Shown here one piece after another: positions 46,001-54,925 of a stretch of DNA of 62,150 bases. Position numbers and translations under genes: made by a program. Where the stretch lies: assembly GCA_002340325.1 (NCBI GenBank), contig DDLV01000016.1:1-62150 (forward strand). The letters are read 5' to 3'. The stretch is from Glaciecola sp. UBA2563 (GTDB lineage: Bacteria; Pseudomonadota; Gammaproteobacteria; Enterobacterales; Alteromonadaceae). The notes under the pieces were generated by a model. The model ran no database searches. It was not told where the DNA came from and was given only the letters and a program-made list of their open reading frames with translations. The first letter of the stretch is position 1; each line of letters begins with the position of its first letter.

Positions 46001-46148
46001 ATTTGGTGAATTGTTCGCAACGCCAATTACGCTGATTTTAATCCCGGTTTTGCTAAGTTTTGGTAAATATAAAAAGCCAATACCGATTTCCCAAAACAGT
46101 AAAGCAAAAAATGGAAACGATGGTATTAATCTTTACAACTCTGCATAA
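43008..46148 (+). CDS. RND family efflux pump permease
   Basis: A 1046-residue AcrB/MexB/HAE-type inner-membrane pump with twelve predicted helices and two large periplasmic loops. The N-terminus has FLDNPIAANLLMVFI, and the helix-4 region has FGMILVLGILVDDAVVVGE, holding the conserved Asp pair of proton relay. A second half LFGMMAMTGVVINDSLV corresponds to helix 10. It should export a hydrophobic or toxic compound by proton antiport. AAGGAG lies so close to 43008 that ATG 43011 or TTG 43014 may be the true start. No outer-membrane channel gene is in the unit. Confidence 0.93.
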   Translation: MMLNALTKWFLDNPIAANLLMVFILIAGILSFNSLRVESFPQIPPSQLVIEVNYPGGTAKQVDEGITQRIEDAISGVSGIKNIASVSYPGFASIRVKKNTGVELSSLLEKIRNEVDAIVGFPTRAERPKIYKDAFGNLASFVMIYGDVSDNTLQQVSTRVQNALKKHREISKVTHLGKRRKELVITPKPTKLKQYGLSHAQLTDVIHEWSLAQRSGTLKTARGNIILKADNYADTLPALASIPIISTSQGTVTLGEIADVERGYESSDDVVRFNGKSAVALMVSTSQKDNLLSVSDATKKVLNDLKATLPSGVNTVIMADMAPHIDEQLNLLGTNAWQGLLIVIVLLGLFLEIRLAIWVAVGIPISLAGAMSLMGLPAFDYSINDITLFGMILVLGILVDDAVVVGESIHRAREQINDPKEAAFKGVQAVSVATVFGVLTTIAAFSPMLWIENELAQVLAGFSAVVIFALIFSLIESKFILPTHLVIHRSKPSVNKFYSLIQRAREACNKSLEWFSSRCYQPTLSLALKHKVTTLAIFIILVVAAYGATLKGTVKTVFFPEIPGRYATLTVEMDQDAASSLMRSHMLRIEDAISATNQTMTKRYGLNQDVVTKYLLSLEQSTKIEATIELSKNALANISSEELLQEWEKQTGKLEGSYSQKLTFAQEVAGATYLTMSSPSRDLAKRVTNELKQSLSSLPGVHDVADDTQTGKQQLQVTLNQRGVSLGITQRQIADVVGGAFGYIELHRLLDQSEELMVLLRLPADGKKTTQQLRETPIYTNEGNYVLLDEIAEFSFSRGPQALFRKNRDEVVSVSWRQNKSIASPSDTLAALQNTIDRLHLQHPDITISAAGEFEEMLEVQSGFKKAMLLTLLLIYILLAIPLRSYWQPFIIMSVIPFGFAGAIYGHAIMGLSVSVLSLFGMMAMTGVVINDSLVLMTRFNQLYASGMPVNKALIEAGKSRLRAIFLTTVTTVCGLLPLLSETSEQAQYLKPAAVSLVFGELFATPITLILIPVLLSFGKYKKPIPISQNSKAKNGNDGINLYNSA

Positions 46149-46186
46149 AGTACTAACTATGCAAAATTAAAATAAGTGAGGTTAAT

Positions 46187-48838
46187 ATGTTGCGATCGGT
46201 TGTGGTTTCTTTTTTCGTTTCTTTCCTGTTGATATCCTTCTCCAGTAATGCATACAAGCCCAAACCCATCGAAGATCTTTTAGATCAGGATGTTCAGTAC
46301 AACCCTGCTATTCCAAAACCTCAAGAAATTACCGGATATTCACTTGGTGAAATTCTTTATCCTCCGCATATGCATGCGTCCTACATCGAAGCGCTCGGAG
46401 AGGCATCAGATAGAGTAGTGGTTAGTGTGATTGGCCGAAGTCATTTTGGGCGCCCAATACACCAGGCGACTATTTCATCACCTGCCAACCTGGCACGTTT
46501 GGATGAGATAAAACGAACGCAACTTGCGTTGGTCAAACCTAATGCATCCAAGCCTCCAGCTAACCATCCTGTTATCATGCAATTTACCTTTGGTGTGCAT
46601 GGTTCAGAGCCATCAAGTTATGATGCAGCGCCCGCCATACTTTATTATCTCGCTGCAGCGCAAGGCACCGAAATTGAAACGCTGCTGAATGAAGCGGTAA
46701 TTAACATCATCGTGCCGGTTAATCCTGATGGTGCTAATCGCATGGCACAATGGACAAACATGCATCATGCCGTTACTGCGGTTGCTGATCCGCAAAGCCG
46801 AGAGCATTATTATGAATGGCCATGGGGGCGCACGAATCATTACTACTTCGATCTAAACCGGCAAAAGTTGTTGGTTACTCAACCTGAATCAAAAGCCGTT
46901 GTTGAATTCACGCATCAATGGTTGCCAAACATCGCTGGCGATTATCACGAGATGGGGAGTAACGCGACCTTTATGTTTTCGCCTGGACCACCAGAAAGGC
47001 GCAACCCTCTTTTTAGTGATAGTGCGTTAACACTCAATCAAGATATGAACAGTTTTGTGACAGAACAACTTGATGGCGAAGGCGCGTTGTATGTGACCGA
47101 AGAACTCTTCGCTCATTTTTATTTAGGGTTTGGTTCAAGCTACCCAAATTTGATTGGTACCGTGCCTTATTTATTTGAACAAAGCTCGACACGTGGATTA
47201 ATCCGTGAGACCGAATACGGTACGCTTCGCTATGACGATAAAATTGGTCAGCAGGCGAGGGTAGGGTTGGCGGTGATACGTGCCGGACAAGCCAGGCGAA
47301 CAGAATTGCAATCGCATCTAATGGGTTTTTATGAAGAAAGCCGAGATCTAGCGGACGACGATCCTGTTCGCGCCTATGTTTTTACCTCGACGGATCGTGG
47401 TCGGTTATCGGGATTCATTGACATGCTCGGAACACACAGCATTGAAGTAAGAGAATTAGCGCGCACAGTTCGCGTAGATGATCGCACATATGACCCCGGC
47501 GAAGCCTATATTGTGTTGTCTAATCAGACGCACTATAGAATCATCAAAGGACTCTTTGGTGCAGAGATTATTGAAGATCGAAAAGTCTTTTACGATGTAT
47601 CGGGCTGGACGCAACCACTTGCTTGGGATTTAGATTATTCTGAGCTTCGTGGGCGTTATTTCTCATCAAATCTAGCAGGAGATTTGGTCACTAGTTTTGA
47701 CGCTTCTGCACCAACACCACAGAAGAGTTATTATGTCTATGTGCTCGAATGGAACAGCTATTATGCGCCAAGGGCGCTTTATCGCCTACTTGACGAAGGG
47801 CTCAGGGCGCGTGTGATCCCAGATGAATCGACGGTTCTCACAAATAATGGAGAGGTCTCTGTGGGGAGAGGCGCAATAATGGTGCCTATTGCTGGTCAGG
47901 AGCTCACAGCCGATGAAATATATGATTTGATGGTTATCGCTGCAAAACAGGATTCGGTCACCGTGCATGCTGCAATAACTGGGCTGACGAGTAGGGGATC
48001 AGATTTAGGAGGGTTTAAGTTAGACAATGTAGAAAAGCCAGAAGTATTGCTTGTAACTGGGCGCAGTGTTTCGTCAAACGATGCAGGTGAATATTGGTAT
48101 TTATTAGACCACGAAATGAATATGCCGGTCTCGATGATAGATTTAAGCGAAATCTCAAAAGCATCATTAAAACGCTATACGCATATCATAATGCCAGGTG
48201 GTCAATACACTGATGTCGGTGAAGAATTATCTTCGCGTTTGGATGCTTGGGTTAACGCCGGCGGCATTTTGATCGGCAGTGAATCCGCAGCGCGTTGGAT
48301 AGTGGCGCATGAAATATCAAGTGCCCGTTACATAGATGCAGACGACACTGATGAAACGTCCAAAGGTACAGCTGACAACAAAGATACCGACGACGACAAA
48401 AGTGAAAATGCAGAGGTTGATTTACCAGCCTCATACGAAGACATTGATGATTGGGATGCCGAGGTAAGGATAACAGGCGCACTGTTTGAAACGAAAGTTG
48501 ATATCAGTCATCCTTTACTCTTTGGACTGCGGGATTCGATGCTTGCGGTCACAAAAATCGGGACGGACGCCTTTGCTACATCGGACAACCCATTTGCACT
48601 TCCGGTGCGATATGCTGACGATGATCCTCTTCTAGCAGGCTATACGAGTTTGGAAAATCGTGAAATGTTGCAAGGCGGCGGAATGATGCATGCTGAGAGG
48701 AAGGGCAAAGGGACGGTCGTTCTGTTTACGGATAACCCTGTATTCCGAGCTTACATGAAAGGCACATCGAGGCTTGTGACAAATGCAATCTTCTTCGGTA
48801 ATGATTTTCGCAACCCCCAAAGAACCATTGATAAGTGA
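46187..48838 (+). CDS. Exported M14 family zinc carboxypeptidase-like protein
   Basis: An 883-residue exported metallopeptidase: signal peptide (about 1-22), M14 catalytic domain with the zinc HxxE in FGVHGSEPS and third ligand in GDYHEMG, plus YPNLIGTVPYLFEQ and RETEYGT, the latter probably containing the catalytic Glu. The C-terminal 250 residues include a ThuA/GATase-like Rossmann part (PEVLLVTGR, MPGGQYTD) and an acidic linker of Asp/Lys/Thr near residue 720. It starts 38 bp after the pump stop, with GTGAGG before ATG, so it could share the efflux transcript. Substrate unknown. Confidence 0.85.
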   Translation: MLRSVVVSFFVSFLLISFSSNAYKPKPIEDLLDQDVQYNPAIPKPQEITGYSLGEILYPPHMHASYIEALGEASDRVVVSVIGRSHFGRPIHQATISSPANLARLDEIKRTQLALVKPNASKPPANHPVIMQFTFGVHGSEPSSYDAAPAILYYLAAAQGTEIETLLNEAVINIIVPVNPDGANRMAQWTNMHHAVTAVADPQSREHYYEWPWGRTNHYYFDLNRQKLLVTQPESKAVVEFTHQWLPNIAGDYHEMGSNATFMFSPGPPERRNPLFSDSALTLNQDMNSFVTEQLDGEGALYVTEELFAHFYLGFGSSYPNLIGTVPYLFEQSSTRGLIRETEYGTLRYDDKIGQQARVGLAVIRAGQARRTELQSHLMGFYEESRDLADDDPVRAYVFTSTDRGRLSGFIDMLGTHSIEVRELARTVRVDDRTYDPGEAYIVLSNQTHYRIIKGLFGAEIIEDRKVFYDVSGWTQPLAWDLDYSELRGRYFSSNLAGDLVTSFDASAPTPQKSYYVYVLEWNSYYAPRALYRLLDEGLRARVIPDESTVLTNNGEVSVGRGAIMVPIAGQELTADEIYDLMVIAAKQDSVTVHAAITGLTSRGSDLGGFKLDNVEKPEVLLVTGRSVSSNDAGEYWYLLDHEMNMPVSMIDLSEISKASLKRYTHIIMPGGQYTDVGEELSSRLDAWVNAGGILIGSESAARWIVAHEISSARYIDADDTDETSKGTADNKDTDDDKSENAEVDLPASYEDIDDWDAEVRITGALFETKVDISHPLLFGLRDSMLAVTKIGTDAFATSDNPFALPVRYADDDPLLAGYTSLENREMLQGGGMMHAERKGKGTVVLFTDNPVFRAYMKGTSRLVTNAIFFGNDFRNPQRTIDK

Positions 48839-49218
48839 GCACAATCACGTAAGTGTTGTTTATTTGCACTAAAGCGAAATTACTCTCAAGCAGACCATTA
48901 AACAGGGCGTTGATAAAACTCAGTGCCCTTTACTTACACTCTCAAATTGTTTAGTACCTACTACCTACGCTGGCTTGTCAGCTTAATGATATCAATACGC
49001 CTTTTTTAATTTAGATAAAATTCGCTTCAAACTAGTTAATTTTGATGTACTGGGTAGACGTAAAGATCTGATAGTTTTGCTCAGATGAATAAGTGACAAT
49101 TATTTGTTGACCGTTTGCAGCATATCAGCACAGTCAGATTAAGCATTCTTCTCCTGCTTTTATCAACTTAGTCATTAAGGGTTCCTGCATATTCTAGCAA
49201 AGTGAGGTTTGGTTAAAG
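48839..49218. other. Intergenic region, 380 bp, without a gene
   Basis: Spacer between the M14 peptidase gene and the GH127 gene. It has a weak AGGGC/GCCCT stem with a 16-nt loop near 48905 that may act as a poor terminator. It must hold the promoter of the GH127 gene. No convincing open frame or operator was found. Confidence 0.5.
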
Positions 49219-51135
49219 ATGAACATAAACAATCACAATATATTGCCTTTTTCATCAATTAAGCCGCGTGGCTGGCTTCGTGAACAGATGCTATTTGATT
49301 TAGAAAAAGGCTTCGTTGGTCATCTGGATAACCTGGTACCGGATTTGATTATTGACGACGATATTTACGGCGAAAACAGATTGACCAAAAAAATCAAATC
49401 GAAGGACGTAGGTATAAAGAACACAGGAAAAGAATGGGAAGTACAGTTCCTCTGGTGGAATAGCGAAACTCAGTCGAACTGGTGGGATGGTTTTATTCGC
49501 AATGTATTGCTTACTGAGCATCCGACTTTGCGATTGCGCGTTGATGACTATATAAAGTCCAAACTCTATACACAAGATAATGATGGTTATATCGGTATTT
49601 ATGACGATGACCTTAGGTATCAGCATCAATCAGAAAATGGCGAACTTTGGGCACAGGCGACACTATTTAGAGGGTTATTAGCTTACTTTGAGGCGACAAA
49701 TGACAACGCGGTGTTAAATGCTGTTATTACTGCAGTCGAACATACAATGATGCAGTATCCCATCGGTAAGAGCTTTCCATTCGCCATGCGAGATGCTGTT
49801 GCGGGTGTTGGACATGGGCTCATGTTTACAGATGTTTTGGAAAAACTCTTTCAAATTACGAATAATATTGACTATTCAGACTATGCCACATTTTTATACG
49901 CAGATTATGACCAGCACGAACAACTTGAAACTGATATCCAAACAAAGTCGCTAAACGATCCTAACTATCGGTTTAAAGGGCATGGTGTTCACACCTATGA
50001 GCATCTTCGTCCATTGCTGATTGCCGCCACTCATTCTAAGAATCCAACGTATTTGAAATCGCTAGAAAATTATCTGCATAAACTTGAATCTGTGCTATCG
50101 CCCAGCGGTGGTCCAATTGGTGATGAGTGGATTGCACAACGCGATGCCAACCCGGAAGGAACCGGCTATGAGCATTGTTCAATACAAGAACTATTGCATT
50201 CCTATGCAATGTTACTTGATAAAACAGGAGAAGCTAAGTGGGCAGATAAAATCGAATGGCTCGTGTTCAATGCGGCACTTGGTGGCCGTACGCCTGATAA
50301 AAAGTCCATCGCATATTGCAACACTGACACCAGCTATCAAATGCTTGGGCATTTAGATATGAACCAACCGCAGGGCGAAATGAGATTTAAGTATTCGCCT
50401 AGCCATAAAGACGTCGCGGTGTGTTGTGCGCCAAATGCTGGGCGCATTTTTCCCTATTATGTTCAAAGCTTTGCTAGCTATTCAGAAAATGGAATCGTGA
50501 TCAACTTGTATGGCCCATGTGATATACGTGCGACTATCAACGATACAAAAGTAAAGATACGCCAAGAAACAACATATCCTTCGGAGTTTTCGATTACTTT
50601 GACCGTTGAGTGTGAATCACCGACGCAATTTGTCCTATCGTTGCGAAAACCAAACTGGGCAACCAAAGTTAGTTGCAAAGAGAATCTTAAGGAACAACAT
50701 GGGTATTTGGTTATTGATAAATGTTGGGAGACGACATCTACATTCTCAATTGAATTCAAAGCTGAGCCAACGATAGAAAAGTTCGCAAATGACAAAGCAT
50801 ATGTGAGATATGGTCCATTGCTATTTGTGCAACCTATCGACTTTCGACAAATCGTATTGAAAGAACATGCGGTTTCAGGTTCGGATGCAAAATTTTATGA
50901 TTACGCATTTGAGGCAGTAAATTCACAGATCCCTGACTATTCTATATCAAAGGACTCGACACTTGCGCTGTGTAAACATTCAGATATCGAAAACCATGTT
51001 GTACGCGAATTTAAGGACTTTGAATTAAAAGCACTATTGCACGACAACCATACAAAGACTTTGCATGATTGCACCCTAAAGCCAATGGCGTTTTCCGTTT
51101 TGCGAAAAGCATGCTTTGATCTCAAAGATGATTAA
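49219..51135 (+). CDS. GH127-type beta-L-arabinofuranosidase
   Basis: A 638-residue cytoplasmic protein of the DUF1680/GH127 family. An alpha/alpha-barrel covers about 10-430 and beta-sandwich domains follow. Zinc-thiolate site residues match the HypBA1 pattern: Glu318 and Cys320 in GYEHCS and the Cys402-Cys403 pair in VAVCCAPN, the first of which corresponds to the Cys nucleophile. It should release L-arabinofuranose or a related sugar from short oligosaccharides. It lacks a signal peptide, so oligosaccharides must be imported. It is followed by a long hairpin and an aldose 1-epimerase gene. Confidence 0.88.
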   Translation: MNINNHNILPFSSIKPRGWLREQMLFDLEKGFVGHLDNLVPDLIIDDDIYGENRLTKKIKSKDVGIKNTGKEWEVQFLWWNSETQSNWWDGFIRNVLLTEHPTLRLRVDDYIKSKLYTQDNDGYIGIYDDDLRYQHQSENGELWAQATLFRGLLAYFEATNDNAVLNAVITAVEHTMMQYPIGKSFPFAMRDAVAGVGHGLMFTDVLEKLFQITNNIDYSDYATFLYADYDQHEQLETDIQTKSLNDPNYRFKGHGVHTYEHLRPLLIAATHSKNPTYLKSLENYLHKLESVLSPSGGPIGDEWIAQRDANPEGTGYEHCSIQELLHSYAMLLDKTGEAKWADKIEWLVFNAALGGRTPDKKSIAYCNTDTSYQMLGHLDMNQPQGEMRFKYSPSHKDVAVCCAPNAGRIFPYYVQSFASYSENGIVINLYGPCDIRATINDTKVKIRQETTYPSEFSITLTVECESPTQFVLSLRKPNWATKVSCKENLKEQHGYLVIDKCWETTSTFSIEFKAEPTIEKFANDKAYVRYGPLLFVQPIDFRQIVLKEHAVSGSDAKFYDYAFEAVNSQIPDYSISKDSTLALCKHSDIENHVVREFKDFELKALLHDNHTKTLHDCTLKPMAFSVLRKACFDLKDD

Positions 51136-51164
51136 TTGAAAAATCGCGATTGTACTTAAGATTA

Positions 51165-51208
51165 GCTCAGTTCTTATGAATTTTAACAACAATTCATAAG
51201 AACTGAGC
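51165..51208 (+). terminator. Perfect 18-bp stem hairpin between GH127 and epimerase genes
   Basis: Arms 51165-51182 and 51191-51208 are exact complements around an 8-nt loop (TTAACAAC). It lies 30 bp after the GH127 stop and 36 bp before the epimerase start. The following sequence is AT-rich but has no clean T-run, so it may be a terminator, an attenuator, or a structure that protects the upstream mRNA and lowers the second gene's expression. Confidence 0.6.
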
Positions 51209-51243
51209 CGCATTATTTATTGTTTTGTGAGACACCGTTAGCA

Positions 51244-52191
51244 ATGAAATTAGCCGTTTGTAAACTGATTAATAAGCAAGACGACTGTATATCCATTTTA
51301 AATTGGGGTGCAAGGATCGTTAGTTGGGAGCTCAATCTCGGCAAAGAGTTTCGCAACATTGTTTTGCGTTATCCAACTTTAGAGAACTACTTAACTGACA
51401 AATATTGTTTGGGTGCTTCTATTGGTCTTTATGCTAACCGCATTCGCGATGCGCAGTTCTCAATTGATGGGTGCATATACAAGCTGCATCAAAACGAAGG
51501 TAAACATCTGTTACACGGCGGCGACAACGGGTTTCATAATCGATATTGGGATATTATAGACGTAACTAACGATAGCGTTGTTTTAGCTACTCAAGTGACC
51601 TCAAAAGAGTCCGGTTTCCCAGGTGTTGTATCTGTATCACTTGAGTACCGCTTGGATAACGATGGTGCACTAACCTGTAAGTTTCGTTGTCAACCGACTA
51701 AAACCACAGTGCTTGGACCAACGGTTCACCCGTATTTTAATTTATCCAGCAACGGGCTTTCACTTATTGATCACGAATTGTGTGTATATGCTGATGAGTT
51801 TACACAGATCGATGATGAGGCAATACCAACTGGTGAGTTTGTAAATAGCTCGGAGTTGGGATTTTTCGTTGGTGAATTTGCTGCTATCAACGATATGATG
51901 CTAGCGCGAAACATCGATCATAATTTCACAGTGACGCCAGAACTAAAAAAAACGCAAGCAGAGCTTGTCAGTCCGGATACGAAAATACGCCTTTGTGTTT
52001 ATTCAGATTACCCTGGCTTACAGGTATATATGAGCGGAGCGCTGGGTGCACCATTCATGCAATATCAGGGCGTTTGTTTAGAGCCGCAATTTTATCCAAA
52101 TTCTCCGAATATCGAGCATTTTCCGTTTCGACATACAAGCGCGGGCGACACATTCCAAAAAACTATCGTCTATAAAATCAGTAAGTATTGA
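51244..52191 (+). CDS. Aldose 1-epimerase family protein
   Basis: A 315-residue galactose-mutarotase-like protein. Family signatures are GASIGLYANRIRDAQF, NEGKHLLHGG, the VHPYFNLSS segment with the catalytic His, and GVCLEPQFYPNSP with the catalytic Glu. It interconverts alpha and beta anomers of aldoses so that a freed sugar can be metabolised. The start is set at ATG 51244; TTG 51220 is an alternative. It probably acts on the arabinose or galactose released by the GH127 enzyme just upstream. Confidence 0.9.
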   Translation: MKLAVCKLINKQDDCISILNWGARIVSWELNLGKEFRNIVLRYPTLENYLTDKYCLGASIGLYANRIRDAQFSIDGCIYKLHQNEGKHLLHGGDNGFHNRYWDIIDVTNDSVVLATQVTSKESGFPGVVSVSLEYRLDNDGALTCKFRCQPTKTTVLGPTVHPYFNLSSNGLSLIDHELCVYADEFTQIDDEAIPTGEFVNSSELGFFVGEFAAINDMMLARNIDHNFTVTPELKKTQAELVSPDTKIRLCVYSDYPGLQVYMSGALGAPFMQYQGVCLEPQFYPNSPNIEHFPFRHTSAGDTFQKTIVYKISKY

Positions 52192-52219
52192 GCCGCATAA
52201 AATATCGCTATTGGGAACC

Positions 52220-53083
52220 TTAATCTATCTTTAATGATTCTGTGAATTGACGTCGATATTCTCTAGGGGTAGAACCGTAGATTTTCTTAAATGCTCTATT
52301 AAAGTTACTGTAGCTTTCAAATCCGCATTCAATCGCGATATAGCCAATTTGATTTTGTGTTTGTAACATCATTCTGCAAGCCTCCTCGACGCGAGTCTTG
52401 TTCAAGTAATTGACAAAACTAATTTTCATCGAGTTTTTAAACCAGCGACAAAACGCTGGAACTGTCATATAAGTGACATCAGCAATTTCTTCTAGCGATA
52501 TATTTTGGCTTTTGTTCTCTTCAATATATCGAATGACTTTATTTAATCGCTCTTGGCTTTTTTTGTCGAGTTTGTTTTTTGTAAACTCCACAGATGAAAG
52601 CTGAACAGGGGCGAATTTTTTTTCTTCGAGCACTAATTTTGAGAGTATGTTTAAGAGTGTTACGAGTTTTTCGAGTTTGGTCAGTGAAGAATACGAGTGT
52701 AACATTTTACTCAGTTCTGCAGAAACACAATGATACAACAGTCCTCTTTTGGCTTTATCGATTAGTTGTCTAATGGGCTGGAATTCATGAAAACTATCCG
52801 TTAGCGTTTTATCAAATTGAATAACTAGGATCTGACAGTTTTTTTCCGTTTCGCTAGTATTGAAATCGTGTGGAAGATCTACACCGGTAATCATTAATTC
52901 GCCAGATGTAAAATGTCCAATGTAGTCGCCGACAATCCTTCTGCCTTCTCCACTATATACATAGGTTAATTCTATCTCTGGGTGGTAATGCCAATTTGAT
53001 GTCTTGTTTTGCAAATGCACAACAAATGATTTAATGGATTCAGTGCCAGCGCTATTATCAAGGAGTTCTAAAAAAGGCTGCAT
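52220..53083 (-). CDS. AraC-family regulator with cupin sensor domain
   Basis: A 287-residue regulator. A cupin-type ligand-binding fold (about 15-140; SNWHYHPEIELTYVYSGEG, a metal or sugar site) precedes the AraC DNA-binding domain with two HTH motifs (about 180-285; SLEEIADVTYMTVPAFCRWF and IGYIAIECGFESYSNFNRAF). ATG 53083 is preferred because GGGAG lies 6-7 bp before it. Its position beside GH127 and epimerase genes points to control by a pentose or hexose, though which genes it acts on is not shown by the sequence. Confidence 0.87.
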   Translation of the reverse strand: MQPFLELLDNSAGTESIKSFVVHLQNKTSNWHYHPEIELTYVYSGEGRRIVGDYIGHFTSGELMITGVDLPHDFNTSETEKNCQILVIQFDKTLTDSFHEFQPIRQLIDKAKRGLLYHCVSAELSKMLHSYSSLTKLEKLVTLLNILSKLVLEEKKFAPVQLSSVEFTKNKLDKKSQERLNKVIRYIEENKSQNISLEEIADVTYMTVPAFCRWFKNSMKISFVNYLNKTRVEEACRMMLQTQNQIGYIAIECGFESYSNFNRAFKKIYGSTPREYRRQFTESLKID

Positions 53084-53244
53084 GTCATCTCCCGTTTGAA
53101 CAGGGTATATCAAAGTAACAGTCTGTTAAACGTTACTACAATGTTTGCCTAAGTCAAAAAGTCGCTTGTAAAGGTATAGGAGCTGTCTTTCTCAAACTGT
53201 ATCACGAAAGACTGTGTTCGAAAGAAATCACGTTGGCGAGTGAA

Positions 53245-54516
53245 TCAGAATAGTGATACTTCCCCAGCTGCGCTGACTTTTGTATCTGTGTTGCCCTGCG
53301 CCTTTTTGCGCGTTTTATGGTTTCTGCGCTCGATATCAAAACTGGTATGCGAAAGTGTAAATACATCCAAGTGTCGATGAATATAATCGCCAAGTTTCAT
53401 TAAGTCTGTCTCTGAAATAGCACAATCTTCAGCCGAGGAAACAATATCTTGGCTGACTTGGCTCATCTCTCCATTTTCATCAATGACGAGGCGGAGAAGT
53501 CTACTTTGTTCATTGATAGCGTTGCTTATATCGCGAGATTTTTGGGTAATATCAGTAATGTTTTCTTGTACTTTCTCAAAATGTTCTTTGACTGCGTCAG
53601 TATGCTCAACACTTCGCTCGCTCGTCTGCTTACTTTCTTGCATAGTATTCATCACTTCGTTTACTAGCGAAAACATATGCTGAATCATCTCTTCGATTTT
53701 GACAGTGAATTCCTGCGTTTGCATGGATAGTGCGCGCACTTCATCTGCAACAACGGCGAATCCTCGACCAGACTCACCCGCACGAGCCGCTTCGATGGCA
53801 GCATTTAGCGATAGAAGGTTAGTTTGTTCTGCAATGTTCTTAATCATGTCTACGACATTACCGATTTGTTCGCTGCTGTCTTGCAATCGCATGGTGTTTT
53901 GCATAGCAGATTCTGTTTCATGTGCTAGCCGGTGGATTGATTGAACGCTTTCATTTACGGCTTGTATGCTGATATCAATCGTCGATTGACTGAGCGAAGA
54001 AGCATCAGCAATATTAGTAATGGCATCAGTTACGCTCACAGATGCGCTTTCCACTTCTTTAAGTGTTGCGGAAATATCTTGATTGCGTTGATGTTGCATT
54101 ATATTCCGTTGGCTGATGCCCATATTCGTATCTGCCAACTCCTGTGACATGGGGGCTAGTCGGGCTAATGATTTACGTACTTGTATCAAAGTTTCATCGA
54201 TGTTTTGGTTGAACGTATTGATATCTGCCAACAGCGGCGTAAATTCGTTTTTGTCTTTCAAATCGAGTTTAGTAGTAAAGTCTTTGGTGAGAATAAGTGT
54301 TTTTACATACTGAGAAATTTTTGATAACGGTTGGCTAATGCGGGTTATATGTAGCATACAGTGGCCAACGAAAATGAGTACGTGCGCCAAACCTATAAAA
54401 GCAATCAATGATACTGATTGAGCATTTTCCTCAGCAAACCAAATAAGTGATACGACGGATATTCCTAACGAACAGAAGAAAGGAAGCCACCAGTAAAGTT
54501 TTTTAAAATGATTCAT
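53245..54516 (-). CDS. Methyl-accepting chemotaxis protein with two N-terminal helices
   Basis: A 423-residue chemoreceptor-like protein. Two membrane helices (about 8-27 and 32-57) with almost no periplasmic loop are followed by a HAMP-like stretch (about 58-110) and the cytoplasmic signalling domain. The hairpin tip is EQTNLLSLNAAIEAARAGE, followed by GRGFAVVADEVRALS. The lack of a periplasmic sensor domain suggests it senses membrane or cytoplasmic signals. It lies between the AraC regulator and the P450 genes; the tip region of the domain ends near residue 350 and a Lys/Arg-rich tail follows. Confidence 0.9.
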   Translation of the reverse strand: MNHFKKLYWWLPFFCSLGISVVSLIWFAEENAQSVSLIAFIGLAHVLIFVGHCMLHITRISQPLSKISQYVKTLILTKDFTTKLDLKDKNEFTPLLADINTFNQNIDETLIQVRKSLARLAPMSQELADTNMGISQRNIMQHQRNQDISATLKEVESASVSVTDAITNIADASSLSQSTIDISIQAVNESVQSIHRLAHETESAMQNTMRLQDSSEQIGNVVDMIKNIAEQTNLLSLNAAIEAARAGESGRGFAVVADEVRALSMQTQEFTVKIEEMIQHMFSLVNEVMNTMQESKQTSERSVEHTDAVKEHFEKVQENITDITQKSRDISNAINEQSRLLRLVIDENGEMSQVSQDIVSSAEDCAISETDLMKLGDYIHRHLDVFTLSHTSFDIERRNHKTRKKAQGNTDTKVSAAGEVSLF

Positions 54517-54691
54517 TTATGTAAATGCTCTTTTTTTGACGTTGTGAACAACTTTATGTGTAACCTGACTATTGGCTAGTTGTTCCCGCAAAGAATAATA
54601 ATTAACAAAGACTTGCAATAAACCCCGGTATATTTCGATATCGTCGGCGTATTACTTTTCTTTAAAGATTTTCTAGTCAGTTTGCGGATTT

Positions 54692-54805
54692 ATGAGTGTG
54701 CGATATGCCCATTCTACTGTAGGTGAGATAATCGCAGTCGATTACGTTTTAGATGAAAATTTCAACAAGTTATTTTGGCAACAATCTCGACTATTTGATC
54801 GGTGA
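54692..54805 (+). CDS. Possible 37-residue small protein in the 409-bp gap 54517-54925
   Basis: ATG 54692 to TGA 54805 reads as plausible protein with acidic and aromatic residues (GEIIAVDYVL, KLFWQQSRLFD). A weak GCGGA lies 3 bases before the start. The codon usage is ordinary for the window. It could equally be a gene remnant or a chance frame. The rest of the 409-bp spacer is AT-rich, holds the promoters of the MCP and P450 genes, and shows no other feature. Confidence 0.25.
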   Translation: MSVRYAHSTVGEIIAVDYVLDENFNKLFWQQSRLFDR

Positions 54806-54925
54806 ACTAATTTTTAGAGTTCTTAAGATTGTTAAGATACGTGTTAACACCGTTAATATAGAGGAAGAAGCAGACATTGCATCCCGCTAGACTGCTCGAA
54901 TATGAGAGTTAAGAGAAATTAAGCA

